Assembly (NCBI GenBank): GCA_963704515.1
Contig: OY969913.1
Coordinates: forward strand, 2,418,001-2,482,000
Source: VRUE01 sp963704515
Lineage (GTDB): Bacteria > Actinomycetota > Thermoleophilia > Solirubrobacterales > 70-9
DNA: 64,000 bases
Direction of reading: 5' to 3'
Shown here: one piece after another, positions 56,304 to 64,000 of the stretch
How positions within the stretch are numbered: the stretch's first letter is position 1
How the letters are laid out: each line of letters starts with the position of its first letter
Made by a program: the position numbers and the translations under genes
The notes under the pieces: model-generated
Seen by the model: the letters and a program-made list of their open reading frames with translations, nothing else
Databases searched by the model: none
What the model was told of the DNA's origin: nothing

Positions 56304-56743
56304 ACCTCGGGCTCCCCGGCGGGGAAGCTGAGGTCCGGGCCGGGGATTGGCTCGCCGTGCGGGTCGTGGCTTGGCTCGCCGAGCTTCGCCGCGATCAGCA
56401 GCTCGAGCTCCTCGGAGATGTGGTGCTCGAGCACCTCGGCCTCCTCGTGGACGCGGTCCTCGGACATGCCCAGCGCCTCGGCCAGGTAGGTCTCGATCAG
56501 CCGGTGGTGGCGGATCGTCTCGAGCGCCACCTTCTCCCCCGCCGGGGTCAGCGTCGCGCCCCGGTAGGGCAGGTACTCGGCCAGCCCCAACTCGCCGAGC
56601 TTCTTCAGCATCGAGGTCGCGGTCGCCGGAGCCACCCCGAGCCGCTGCGCCAGCTCGCCGTTTTGCACCGGCCCCTGCCGCTGCCGCGAAAGCGCGTAGA
56701 TCGCCTTCGCGTAGTCCTCGATCGCCTCGGAGGTTTTAGACAC
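56300..56743 (-). CDS. mntR: DtxR/MntR-family metal-dependent repressor
   Basis: The 147-residue protein starts at GTG 56743, the only in-frame start. It has the N-terminal winged helix TSEAIEDYAKAIYALSRQRQ and GELAQRLGVAPATATSMLKK, then GLAEYLPYRGATLTPAGEKV and the dimerisation/metal helices RHHRLIETYLAEALGMSEDR, HEEAEVLEHHISEELE. This is a short MntR-like form without an SH3 domain. It should repress itself and mntH when Mn is sufficient. Its start codon lies inside an operator box. Confidence 0.92.
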   Translation of the reverse strand: MSKTSEAIEDYAKAIYALSRQRQGPVQNGELAQRLGVAPATATSMLKKLGELGLAEYLPYRGATLTPAGEKVALETIRHHRLIETYLAEALGMSEDRVHEEAEVLEHHISEELELLIAAKLGEPSHDPHGEPIPGPDLSFPAGEPEV

Positions 56744-56769
56744 GTCTAAAGAGTTTAGACATATCTAAA
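56735..56769. promoter_or_regulatory. Twin MntR/DtxR-type operator boxes
   Basis: TTTAGACACGTCTAAA (56735-56750) and TTTAGACATATCTAAA (56754-56769) are two near-perfect palindromes with centres 19 bp apart, in the gap between divergent mntR and ygfZ. The sequence fits operators of the DtxR/MntR family. Box 1 covers the mntR start codon, which implies a very short or no leader. Confidence 0.88.
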
Positions 56770-56805
56770 AACGGACCGGCGGGAGCCGCTTCCTAGAATC
56801 GGAGA

Positions 56806-57759
56806 ATGTCCGAGGCGGTTACGGTTGAGCTCGATGCCCAATATCGGCAGCTGCGCGAGGAGTGCGGGGTGCTCGATCGCTCGGAGCGGGGCAAGCTGCT
56901 CGTGCTCGGCGCGGAGGCGGCCGAGTACCTGCAGGGGCAGCTGACCAATGACGTCGAGGCGCTGGAGCCCGGCGAGGGCTGTTACGCGGCACTGCTCGAT
57001 CGCAAGGGCCACATGCAGGCGGACATGCGGGTCCTGCGCCTGGCGCCGGGCGCGGTCTGGCTCGACACCGAGGCGGAGACGCTGGCGGCGGTCAGCCGGC
57101 ACCTCGGGATGTACAAGATCGGCCGCGAGGTCGAGATCGAGGACGTCAGCTCCGCGCGCGCGGTCCTTTCGCTGATCGGCCCGCGCGGCGCCGAGGTAGC
57201 CGGGACGCCGCCGCTGGCCGAGGGCGCCTGGGAGTCCGTCTCGATCGAGGGAGCCGAGTGCCTGGCGGTCGGCACGGCGCTCGGCATCGACTTGATCTGC
57301 GACGCCGCCGAGGCCGAGCGCCTGACCGCGGCCCTGGCCGCCGCGGGCGCGCCCGCCGTCGGCCCCGAGGCCGCCGAGGTCCTCCGCATCGAGGCCGGCA
57401 CCCCCCGCTTCGGCGCCGAGATGGACGCCGCGACGATGCCCGCCGAGGCCGGCATCGTCGAGCGGGCCGTCGACTTCGAGAAGGGCTGCTACATCGGCCA
57501 GGAGACGGTCGCCCGCCTGCACTACCGCGGCAAGCCGAACCGCCACCTGCGCGGCCTGCGCCTCAGCGCCCCGGCGCCGAGCGGCGCGCCGCTCGCCCTG
57601 AACGGCAAGGAGGTCGGCAGGCTCGGCGGCAGCGGCGTCTCCCCCGCCCGCGGCCCGATCGCGCTGGCAGTCGTCCGCCGCGAGGCCGAGCCCGGCGCCC
57701 AGCTCGCCGTAGGTGAAGATGGCGTTACGGCTCGGGTAGTCGACTTGCCCTTCGGCTAG
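56806..57759 (+). CDS. ygfZ: YgfZ/GcvT-domain folate-binding protein
   Basis: The 317-residue protein carries the YgfZ signature FEKGCYIGQETVARLHYRGK (near residue 225) and the GcvT-like start GVLDRSERGKLLVLGAEAAE then YLQGQLTNDVEALEPGEGCY. YgfZ proteins bind folate and aid Fe-S cluster enzyme maturation or repair. Such a role may matter here because fbiC encodes an Fe-S enzyme, though that link is only inference. Divergent from mntR. Confidence 0.9.
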   Translation: MSEAVTVELDAQYRQLREECGVLDRSERGKLLVLGAEAAEYLQGQLTNDVEALEPGEGCYAALLDRKGHMQADMRVLRLAPGAVWLDTEAETLAAVSRHLGMYKIGREVEIEDVSSARAVLSLIGPRGAEVAGTPPLAEGAWESVSIEGAECLAVGTALGIDLICDAAEAERLTAALAAAGAPAVGPEAAEVLRIEAGTPRFGAEMDAATMPAEAGIVERAVDFEKGCYIGQETVARLHYRGKPNRHLRGLRLSAPAPSGAPLALNGKEVGRLGGSGVSPARGPIALAVVRREAEPGAQLAVGEDGVTARVVDLPFG

Positions 57760-57770
57760 ATTCCGGCTCG

Positions 57771-58271
57771 ATGGGTCGTGGGAGAGGCAGAAGGCGCTGG
57801 CCGGCGATCGTCGCGGGCTGCGCGCTCGTCGCCCTGGCGCTGGCCTCGGCCGGCTGCGGTGCCGAGGAACGCCCCAACGAACCGCGCCCGCAGCCGCCGA
57901 CGAGGGTGAGCGTCACCGTCACCCCACGCTCGATCACCGTGCAGCCGCCGCGGATCGCCTTCGGCCCCGAACCGACTCAGCAGATCCCCCAGAACCAGCA
58001 CGCCGGCCAGCCCCCGGTGCGATCTAAAGCCCCGGTCGACGTCGTCTTCGTAGCCGCCAACCTGAGCCGAGTCGAATCGAAGCTGGTCGTCCACGGCCCG
58101 ACGAGCGCCACCTCGAAGCGGCTCGTCTCCAGCGGCAACGTCTCGCTGCTCGCCGCCCTGCCGACCGGCGCCTACACGGTCAGCGCCGCCGGCGTCCCCG
58201 GCGCCAAGCCGGCCCGCTTCGTCGTCGGCCCGTACCGCACCTCCTCCCAAAACGACGTCCTGCTGCCGTAA
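57771..58271 (+). CDS. Small lipoprotein
   Basis: The 166-residue protein has a basic N-terminus, a signal helix and lipobox ALALASAGCGAEE (Cys near 29). A Pro-rich linker and a beta-rich domain ending YTVSAAGVPGAKPARFVVGP follow. It should be anchored outside the membrane. No functional family recognised. Follows ygfZ by 11 bp. Confidence 0.7.
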   Translation: MGRGRGRRRWPAIVAGCALVALALASAGCGAEERPNEPRPQPPTRVSVTVTPRSITVQPPRIAFGPEPTQQIPQNQHAGQPPVRSKAPVDVVFVAANLSRVESKLVVHGPTSATSKRLVSSGNVSLLAALPTGAYTVSAAGVPGAKPARFVVGPYRTSSQNDVLLP

Positions 58272-58317
58272 ATAGCGGCTTTGCGCCGCGACGCCTCCGT
58301 CTGCCTCCCGCGTCACC

Positions 58318-59583
58318 ATGGGTTGGATGACAATCGTTCTCGCCATAGCCGTGCTCGGCTTGCTCGCAACGCTGGTTTACGTCCTCACCCGCACCGCTCA
58401 TGCGGAGCAGCCAACGCCCGAGCAACTGGAGGAACAGCTCGCCGGGTTCCTCGCAAGGACGAGCGCCGAGCTGCAAGCCAAAGCTGGGGAAGAGCTGCGC
58501 AAGACATCGGAGCACGTGCTCTCGGTGAGCAAACAGCAGCGCGAGCTGGAGCGCGAGGCAGCCAACGAGAACCTCGACCGACGCAAGCAGGAGATCGCCG
58601 CGCTAACGAAGCCAATCGAGGACGCGCTTAAACGGGTGGGCGAGGGCGTCGACTCGCTGGCCAAACAGCGGTCGGAGACGGATGCGGTGCTGACCGATCA
58701 GATTCGAGGACTCGGCGAGCAAACCGAGCGACTGGGCCAGGCCCTGCGCAACCCCAAGGGTCGGGGCGACTGGGGCGAGGTGCAGTTGCGCCGACTGGTC
58801 GAGCTGGCCGGGATGACCGAGCACGTCGACTTCAAGCTTCAGAAAGAGATCGTCGGCAGCGAGTCGCGGCTGCGCCCGGACATGGTTGTCCTGATGCCAG
58901 GAGGGAGACTGGTGACGGTCGACTCGAAGGTCACCTTGGATGCACTCGAGGAATCCCAGCTGGCCGACAGCGAGGCCGATCGAATGGCGGCGCTCCGCAA
59001 GATGGCGGGAGCGATTCGGGCCCAAGTGAAGAGCCTCGCCTCGAAGGACTACCAGGGCCAGTTCGACGCCGGCCAGAGCCCGGACTTCGTCATCTGCCAC
59101 ATCCGTGTCGAGGCGGCACTGTTCGGTGCGCTCGAGGTCGAGCCCGGCCTCTACGAGGAGGCGCTTGCGCTCGGAGTCGTGATCTCGACGCCGCTGACCC
59201 TTGTCGCGCTTCTGCGCACGATCGAGCTCGGCTGGCGAACCGAGAAAATGGCGGCCGAGGCTCAGAAGATCGCCGAGGCCGGCCGCGACCTGCACAAACG
59301 CTCGGGGGTGTTCCTCAAGCACTTCGGCCGGGTCGGCACCCAGCTCGACAAGGCGGTCGGCGCCTACAACGACGCGATCGCTTCAGCCGAGCGCAACCTC
59401 CTCCCGAAGCTCCGGCACATCGAGGAACTCGGCGCCGCCTCGGGCAAAGCCCTCGAGGAGCCCGCGCGCGTGGAACGTTCGGCCCGGCCGATCGTCGTCG
59501 ACGAGCTGCGCGAGCTCGAAGCGGCCGCCGAGGAGGAGGCCTCGATTGAGCCGCCCGTCCAAGCAGAACGGGACGCGGCATGA
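58318..59583 (+). CDS. rmuC: DNA recombination protein RmuC
   Basis: The 421-residue protein has an N-terminal membrane helix (MTIVLAIAVLGLLATLVYVL), a long coiled coil (about residues 35-110) and the RmuC nuclease-like domain: LRNPKGRGDWGEVQLRRLVE, LRPDMVVLMPGGRLVTVDSK and VTLDALEESQ. A second block reads DFVICHIRVEAALFGALEVE then VVISTPLTLVALLRTIELGW. RmuC limits inversion and rearrangement at repeats. Standard length and domain order. Confidence 0.93.
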   Translation: MGWMTIVLAIAVLGLLATLVYVLTRTAHAEQPTPEQLEEQLAGFLARTSAELQAKAGEELRKTSEHVLSVSKQQRELEREAANENLDRRKQEIAALTKPIEDALKRVGEGVDSLAKQRSETDAVLTDQIRGLGEQTERLGQALRNPKGRGDWGEVQLRRLVELAGMTEHVDFKLQKEIVGSESRLRPDMVVLMPGGRLVTVDSKVTLDALEESQLADSEADRMAALRKMAGAIRAQVKSLASKDYQGQFDAGQSPDFVICHIRVEAALFGALEVEPGLYEEALALGVVISTPLTLVALLRTIELGWRTEKMAAEAQKIAEAGRDLHKRSGVFLKHFGRVGTQLDKAVGAYNDAIASAERNLLPKLRHIEELGAASGKALEEPARVERSARPIVVDELRELEAAAEEEASIEPPVQAERDAA

Positions 59584-59658
59584 GGGCCTGTCCCCCGACC
59601 CGCCGCGCTCGACTAGGATTCGCCGCCCGCCTGCAAACGACCCCGCGGAGGAGCCCAG

Positions 59659-60921
59659 TTGGCCGTTGACACGAGCGCAGTCGCGAAGTTGGACGTCGAA
59701 CCCGGAACGCTGCCGGAGACGATGGCAGCCTGGGTAATTCGCCAGGAGCGCGAGGGCGAACCTACGGATGCTTTCCAGCTAGAGCAGATAGAGGTGCCGG
59801 AGCCAGGGGCGTTCGAGGTGATTGTCCGCGTGATGGCCGCCGGTGTCAACTTCAACAACGTCTGGGCGGCGCTCGGCAAGCCGGTTTCCGTCTTCGGCTA
59901 TGGCGACCACCCCGAGTACGGCCACCACATCGGCGGCTCCGACGCCTCGGGGATCGTCTGGAGGGTCGGCGAGGGCGTCACCCGCTGGAAGCCCGGCGAC
60001 GAGGTCGTCGTCCACTGCAACCAAGCCTCCTACGAGGACGTCGAGGTGCACGGGCTCGACCCGCTGGCGGCGCCGAGCCAGCGCATCTGGGGCTACGAGA
60101 CGACCTGGGGCTCCTTCGCCCAGTTCACCAAGGTCCAGGCGCAGCAGCTCCTCCCCCGCCCCCAGAATCTCTCCTGGGCCGACTCCTCCTCCTACGGGCT
60201 CACCTACTTCACCGCCTACCGGATGCTGATCGACCAGTGCAAGCTGCAGCCCGGCCACAACGTCCTGATCTGGGGCGCGGCCGGCGGCCTCGGCGTCTTC
60301 GCCGTGCAGCTCTGCAAGGCGGCCGGCGCCAACGCGGTCGGCGTCGTCTCCTCCGACGAGAAGGGCGAGCTGATCAAGCAGCTGGGCGCCGTCGACTACA
60401 TCAACCGCAAGGAGTTCGGCGAGATGATGCGGACGCCGAATAACCTCGCCGATAAGGCGGCCGACAAGGAGCGCTTCAAGGCCTCCCGCGGCTTCGCCAA
60501 GCGAGTCAAGGAGATCCTCGGCGACGCCCCCGACATCGTCTTCGAGCACGTCGGCCAGGCCACCTTCCCGACCTCGGTCTTCGTCTGCAAGCCGTTCGGC
60601 AAGGTCGTGATCTGCGGCGCCACCTCGGGCTTCCAGCTCGACTTCGACGTGCGCTACCTGTGGATGCGCCAGAAGCAGATCATCGGCTCACACTTCGCCA
60701 ACGCCTACGAGTGCATGAAGGCCAACCAGCTGATGGCCGAGGGCAAGGTCCGCCCCGTGATCTGGCAGACGATGCCCTTCGACGGGGTCGCCGAGGCGCA
60801 CCAGCTGCTGCACGAAAACAAGCACCTCGGCAAGATCTCGATCCTGGTCGGGGCCGAGTCCGAGGACGAGGGCAAGAACGAGGACGGCCCGGGCGCAATC
60901 CGGGCGGAGGTGGGAGCGTAA
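59659..60921 (+). CDS. ccr: Crotonyl-CoA carboxylase/reductase
   Basis: About 420 residues from TTG 59659, with GGAGGAG eight bases before it. The medium-chain reductase/quinone reductase family motifs VMAAGVNFNNVWAALGKPVS, GGSDASGIVWRVGEGVTRWK, IWGYETTWGSFAQFTKVQAQ (a CCR signature), LIWGAAGGLGVFAVQLCKAA and GKVVICGATSGFQLDFDVRY are all present. It reduces and carboxylates crotonyl-CoA to ethylmalonyl-CoA with NADPH and CO2. It sits near meaA (62750) and supplies its substrate via an epimerase. Slightly shorter than the usual 430-450 residues. Confidence 0.95.
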   Translation: MAVDTSAVAKLDVEPGTLPETMAAWVIRQEREGEPTDAFQLEQIEVPEPGAFEVIVRVMAAGVNFNNVWAALGKPVSVFGYGDHPEYGHHIGGSDASGIVWRVGEGVTRWKPGDEVVVHCNQASYEDVEVHGLDPLAAPSQRIWGYETTWGSFAQFTKVQAQQLLPRPQNLSWADSSSYGLTYFTAYRMLIDQCKLQPGHNVLIWGAAGGLGVFAVQLCKAAGANAVGVVSSDEKGELIKQLGAVDYINRKEFGEMMRTPNNLADKAADKERFKASRGFAKRVKEILGDAPDIVFEHVGQATFPTSVFVCKPFGKVVICGATSGFQLDFDVRYLWMRQKQIIGSHFANAYECMKANQLMAEGKVRPVIWQTMPFDGVAEAHQLLHENKHLGKISILVGAESEDEGKNEDGPGAIRAEVGA

Positions 60922-61215
60922 ATGGCTGAGGTATGCGTACTCGACTGGCACATCGCCCCCTTCCGGGCGGACCGCTGGCTCGACCTATGGGAGCCGGCGG
61001 CGGCGCGGATGCCCGCCTACGGCGCCAAGAGCTGGACCCTGACCCGCGCGGTCGACGACCCGCTCGCCTTCCGCCAGTCCTCAGTCTGGGAGAACCGCTC
61101 GGACTTCGAGCGCTACTGGTTCTCCGAGGAACTCGAGAAGGCTCGCGCGGCCTGCATCGACCTCTACGACCTACCGCTGCTGCCTACCTGGCACACCCTG
61201 CTCGTCGCCGAGTAG
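60922..61215 (+). CDS. Small protein linked to ccr
   Basis: A 97-residue protein starting directly after the ccr stop. It reads VCVLDWHIAPFRADRWLDLW then EPAAARMPAYGAKSWTLTRA and SSVWENRSDFERYWFSEELE, ending LLPTWHTLLVAE. This is the size and pattern of antibiotic-biosynthesis-monooxygenase-like (dimeric alpha-beta barrel) proteins. The function is unknown, but its tight linkage suggests a role with crotonyl-CoA carboxylase/reductase. Confidence 0.7.
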   Translation: MAEVCVLDWHIAPFRADRWLDLWEPAAARMPAYGAKSWTLTRAVDDPLAFRQSSVWENRSDFERYWFSEELEKARAACIDLYDLPLLPTWHTLLVAE

Positions 61216-61257
61216 CTCTGGGCCGACACTGTGAGCGGCTGCCTCCAGCGCGGACGC

Positions 61258-61548
61258 TCAAGTGCGCTCGAGTGGGGCCATCGTCAGGCCGGCTGACTTG
61301 AGCTGCTGCCAGTAGTGCTCGGCCGGCTCCTGCGGGCCGGACCAGACGATCGCCTGGCCGCTGTTGTGGATCGTCTCGGCGAACCGGTGACCGCGATCGA
61401 GGCTCACCCCGGGCAGGACCCGGGACAGCGTCTCGGCCACGTGGTCGAAGGTGTTGTGGTTGTCGTTGAGGACGATCACCCGCCACTCGCCCCCCATGCC
61501 CGAGCCGGGTCCCCCAACCCTGGGCCTCTCCACCGTCGTCGTCGACAT
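61258..61548 (-). CDS. clpS: ClpS-family adaptor
   Basis: The 96-residue protein has the ClpS core WRVIVLNDNHNTFDHVAETL, RGHRFAETIHNSGQAIVWSG and HYWQQLKSAGLTMAPLE. It carries N-degron substrates to the ClpAP/ClpCP protease. The NDNHNTFD motif replaces the usual NDDxTPMEF, so the degron pocket may differ. Divergent from the ArsR-like gene. Confidence 0.85.
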   Translation of the reverse strand: MSTTTVERPRVGGPGSGMGGEWRVIVLNDNHNTFDHVAETLSRVLPGVSLDRGHRFAETIHNSGQAIVWSGPQEPAEHYWQQLKSAGLTMAPLERT

Positions 61549-61666
61549 CCACCCGCATTATGCGGAAATCGTGGCGCACCAGGCTACGCACCCCGTCCAT
61601 TGCACGGTTCGTCTTAAAGTCCACTTAGCTACTCAACATGGCTATGTCGCTAGACTAGACGCACAA

Positions 61667-61963
61667 ATGCAAACCACTCTGGAGGCCCGGATCGCGATGG
61701 CGCCGCGCCCAGCATCGATCGACCAACGCCTTGCCACCGCCCTTTCCAACCCGTTGCGGGCTCGGGCCCTTGAGTTGATCGCAGCGGGCGTCTCGAGCCC
61801 GAAGCTGATCGCTGTCGAGCTCGACCTCGACGTGCGCACCGTCGCCTACCACGTGCGCGTGCTGCGCAAGCTCGGCTGCGTCGAGCTGGTGGAAACGCTG
61901 CCGCGGCGGGGCGCCGTCGAACACGTCTACCGTGTGGTCGAGGGGAGCGGGGGCAAGGGCTAA
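61667..61963 (+). CDS. ArsR-like winged-helix regulator
   Basis: About 98 residues from ATG 61667. SIDQRLATALSNPLRARALE then LIAAGVSSPKLIAVELDLDV, RTVAYHVRVLRKLGCVELVE and RGAVEHVYRVV form a classical ArsR/HTH_20 winged helix. No metal-binding cysteines are seen. It likely responds to a partner or ligand. Its end overlaps the convergent membrane-anchored protein gene by four bases. Confidence 0.85.
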   Translation: MQTTLEARIAMAPRPASIDQRLATALSNPLRARALELIAAGVSSPKLIAVELDLDVRTVAYHVRVLRKLGCVELVETLPRRGAVEHVYRVVEGSGGKG

Positions 61964-62655
61964 AAGGGACTCGGCACCCGCACGACGATGTTGTCGAAGG
62001 TCGCCTGGGCGCCCTTTGCCACCTTCGCCGAGCCGACCGAGAAGCCCGAAGCGCGGCCCGTCAGTTCCCCCGCCCCTTCGTCGGTCGCTTCGGCAACGAG
62101 TTCTCCCCCGAGGAAGCCGAGCAGCTGGCAGTTGCCCTTTTCTTCGCCCGAGGTGACGTTGAAGGCGCGCAGCCGCAGCTCGTTCGCCTGGTCGGCGCCG
62201 CCCACGCCGGTGACGTTCTTTTCGATGTCCAGGTACCTGATCGTGCCGTCGGCGAGGATCTTGCGCAGCTGCACCTTGCGCTGCAGCGGATAGACGGCGA
62301 GCTGGTAGCGCGCGCCTTCGCCGGAGCGCAGGTCGACGGCGAGGAAGGCCGCGCGCTGCACGGAAATCGGCGTGGCGCTCAGCAGCCGCTCGGTCGCCGC
62401 GATCTCGAGGTCGCGACCGAAGACAGGCGTGCGGTAGGAACATTCGCGCGTCTGCTTGCCGACGACGACCTTGAGCGCGTGGCCGCCGCTGCTGCGCCCG
62501 CAGCGTTCGCCGGACAGCTTGGCGATCTGGCCGAGCTGGCTCTTGCTCTCCAGCGTGTTGCGGTAGATGCCGATCAGGGCGGCGCCGGCGCTCGACACGA
62601 GGCCGAGGGCGGCGACCAGCACGGCGGCGAATATGGCTGTACGCGGGAGTCTCAC
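61960..62655 (-). CDS. Membrane-anchored beta-sandwich protein, unknown
   Basis: About 231 residues from GTG 62655, followed by a single membrane or signal helix (TAIFAAVLVAALGLVSSAGA). The exported domain has cysteines near residues 50 and 65 and 165 and ends ASGFSVGSAKVAKGAQATFD and NIVVRV, as in laminin-G or concanavalin-like sandwich folds. It probably acts outside the membrane. No function assigned. Confidence 0.65.
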   Translation of the reverse strand: MRLPRTAIFAAVLVAALGLVSSAGAALIGIYRNTLESKSQLGQIAKLSGERCGRSSGGHALKVVVGKQTRECSYRTPVFGRDLEIAATERLLSATPISVQRAAFLAVDLRSGEGARYQLAVYPLQRKVQLRKILADGTIRYLDIEKNVTGVGGADQANELRLRAFNVTSGEEKGNCQLLGFLGGELVAEATDEGAGELTGRASGFSVGSAKVAKGAQATFDNIVVRVPSPF

Positions 62656-62749
62656 GGTCTCGCAGCCTAAACACGACCACGGGGGAAAGATGCGGCTCGC
62701 CCGGCGGTGAACGGCGGATTTCGGGCCGAGCCACATAAGATTGGAGGCC

Positions 62750-64000
62750 GTGAGCGAGCACCGCCTTCCAGAGCGCGACCGCCCCTGGGTGATGCGCACC
62801 TACGCCGGCCACTCCGACGCCCGGCGGTCCAACGAGCTCTACCGCCGCAACCTCGAAAAGGGCCAGACGGGCCTCTCGGTCGCCTTCGATCTGCCGACCC
62901 AGACCGGCTATGACCCCGACCACGTCCTCGCCCGCGGCGAGGTCGGCAAGGTCGGCGTCTCAATCGCCAACAAGGGCGACATGCACCAGCTGCTCGACGA
63001 GATCCCGCTCGACGAGATGAACACCTCGATGACGATCAACGCGACCGCCGCCTGGCTGCTCGGCCTCTACATCACCGTCGCCGAGGAGAACGGCGTCGCC
63101 CGGGACCGGCTCAAGGGCACGACCCAAAACGACATCATCAAGGAGTACCTCTCGCGCGGCACCTACGCCTTCCCGCCCGAGCCCTCGATGCGGCTGATCG
63201 CCGACATGGTCGCCTTCACCGTCAACGAGGTGCCGAGCTGGAACCCAACCAACATCTGCAGCTACCACCTGCAGGAGGCCGGCGCGACGCCGGTCCAGGA
63301 GATCGCCTACGCGCTCTGCACCGGGATCGCCGTGCTCGACGAGGTCAAGGCGCGCGGCCAGGTCGTCGAGTCCGACTTTCCAAAGGTCTTCGGCCGCATC
63401 TCCTTCTTCGTCAACGCCGGCATCCGGCTGGTCGAGGAGATCGCCAAGCTGCGCGCGATGGGCCGCCTCTGGAACCAGATCGGCCGCGAGCGCTACGGCG
63501 TCACCGACGAGAAGATGCTGCGCTTCCGCTACGGCGTGCAGGTCAACTCGCTGGGCCTGACCGAGGCCCAGCCGGAGAACAACATCCAGCGCATCGTGCT
63601 CGAGGCGCTGGCCGTCACCCTCAGCCGCGACGCCCGCGCCCGGGCGATCCAGCTGCCGGCCTGGAACGAGGCGATGGGTCTGCCCCGCCCCTGGGACCAG
63701 CAGTGGAGCCTGCGCATCCAGCAGGTGCTGGCCAACGAGACCGACCTGCTCGAGTACCCCGACCTCTTCGAGGGCTCGGTCGTGATGGACGGGCTGGTCG
63801 AGGAGCTGATCGAGGGGGCGCGAGCCGAGATGGCCGTGGTCGAGGAGCACGGTGGCGCCGTCGCCGCGGTCCCCTACATGAAGGCGCGCCTGGTCGAGTC
63901 CCACCGCGAGCGGGTGGCGCGGATCGAGAGCGGCGAGCAGAAGGTGATCGGCCAGAACAGCTACACGGAGACCGAGGACTCGCCGCTGACGGCGGGCGCC
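62750..64000 (+). CDS. meaA: Ethylmalonyl-CoA mutase (MeaA), partial
   Basis: Starts at GTG 62750 after TTGGAGG and runs off the window, so about 417 N-terminal residues are seen. TYAGHSDARRSNELYRRNLE then KGQTGLSVAFDLPTQTGYDP, FPPEPSMRLIADMVAFTVNE, NICSYHLQEAGATPVQEIAY, FRYGVQVNSLGLTEAQPENN and IGQNSYTETEDSPLT follow MeaA proteins more closely than methylmalonyl-CoA mutases. The B12-binding domain lies beyond the window or on another subunit. It converts ethylmalonyl-CoA to methylsuccinyl-CoA. With ccr it indicates the ethylmalonyl-CoA pathway. Confidence 0.92.
   Translation, partial: MSEHRLPERDRPWVMRTYAGHSDARRSNELYRRNLEKGQTGLSVAFDLPTQTGYDPDHVLARGEVGKVGVSIANKGDMHQLLDEIPLDEMNTSMTINATAAWLLGLYITVAEENGVARDRLKGTTQNDIIKEYLSRGTYAFPPEPSMRLIADMVAFTVNEVPSWNPTNICSYHLQEAGATPVQEIAYALCTGIAVLDEVKARGQVVESDFPKVFGRISFFVNAGIRLVEEIAKLRAMGRLWNQIGRERYGVTDEKMLRFRYGVQVNSLGLTEAQPENNIQRIVLEALAVTLSRDARARAIQLPAWNEAMGLPRPWDQQWSLRIQQVLANETDLLEYPDLFEGSVVMDGLVEELIEGARAEMAVVEEHGGAVAAVPYMKARLVESHRERVARIESGEQKVIGQNSYTETEDSPLTAGA

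Noticed and set aside
1..64000. CRISPR arrays, rRNA genes and replication origin
   Set aside because: No regularly spaced direct repeats, no rRNA-like sequence and no DnaA-box cluster were seen.

Overview
The window is about 64 kb of high-GC bacterial DNA. It is probably a chromosome of the actinobacterial class Thermoleophilia (Solirubrobacterales-like). This assignment is inferred from the coenzyme F420 gene set, the ethylmalonyl-CoA pathway genes, an ECF41 sigma factor, many GTG starts and tRNA genes without encoded CCA. No rRNA or complete universal marker gene is present to prove it.

Layout. (1) Positions 1-6471 are the right end of an integrative conjugative-type element. It carries a MobF relaxase-helicase (cut by the window edge), a small-gene operon with two tandem XRE regulators and a toxin-antitoxin-like pair, an excisionase and a tyrosine integrase. 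It abuts the 3' end of tRNA-Glu(CTC). Relaxase, excisionase and integrase share one 36-bp upstream motif. (2) 6.6-18.3 kb is chromosomal: tRNA-Leu, hydrolases, a haloalkane dehalogenase-like enzyme, a secreted protease, an RDD protein, Nudix, amidase, GNAT, and an FAD oxidoreductase-ECF41 sigma operon with a recognisable ECF41-type promoter. (3) 18.4-29.5 kb is a second, scarred island. It holds a SHOCT protein, a Shedu (DUF4263) defence nuclease at the end of an operon with a DUF6932-like nucleotidyltransferase and a split unknown gene, a group II intron, an IS21-family insertion with an exact 8-bp target duplication, and a frameshifted large serine recombinase that runs into tRNA-Pro(GGG). 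(4) 29.6-38.3 kb is chromosomal, with tRNA-Gly, -Trp and two -Leu genes, a PQQ-type beta-propeller lipoprotein, an NlpC/P60 peptidase, two paralogous methyltransferases and two domain fusions (GNAT-VOC and HAD-GrpB).

(5) 38.4-45.9 kb holds metabolic genes: an MBL hydrolase with acetoacetyl-CoA synthetase, an ABC-2 exporter, and an SDR, HMG-CoA lyase and acyl-CoA carboxylase beta operon, which fits leucine/ketone-body catabolism. (6) 45.9-52.4 kb is the coenzyme F420 locus: F420-dependent NADP reductase, cofD, cofC, cofE, and fbiC on the other strand behind an alcohol dehydrogenase. This locus is riddled with palindromic elements. One sits on the cofE start codon, one of exactly 69 bp (23 codons) lies in frame inside cofE, one is a nested 118-bp structure between cofE and adh, and one of exactly 105 bp (35 codons) lies in frame inside fbiC. 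In-frame palindromic insertions in cofactor-biosynthesis enzymes are the most unusual thing seen here. (7) 52.4-64 kb holds an aquaporin, a substrate-binding lipoprotein, an mntH-mntR pair with twin MntR boxes, ygfZ, rmuC, crotonyl-CoA carboxylase/reductase, clpS, an ArsR-like regulator, and the start of meaA (ethylmalonyl-CoA mutase). With ccr, meaA indicates an ethylmalonyl-CoA pathway.
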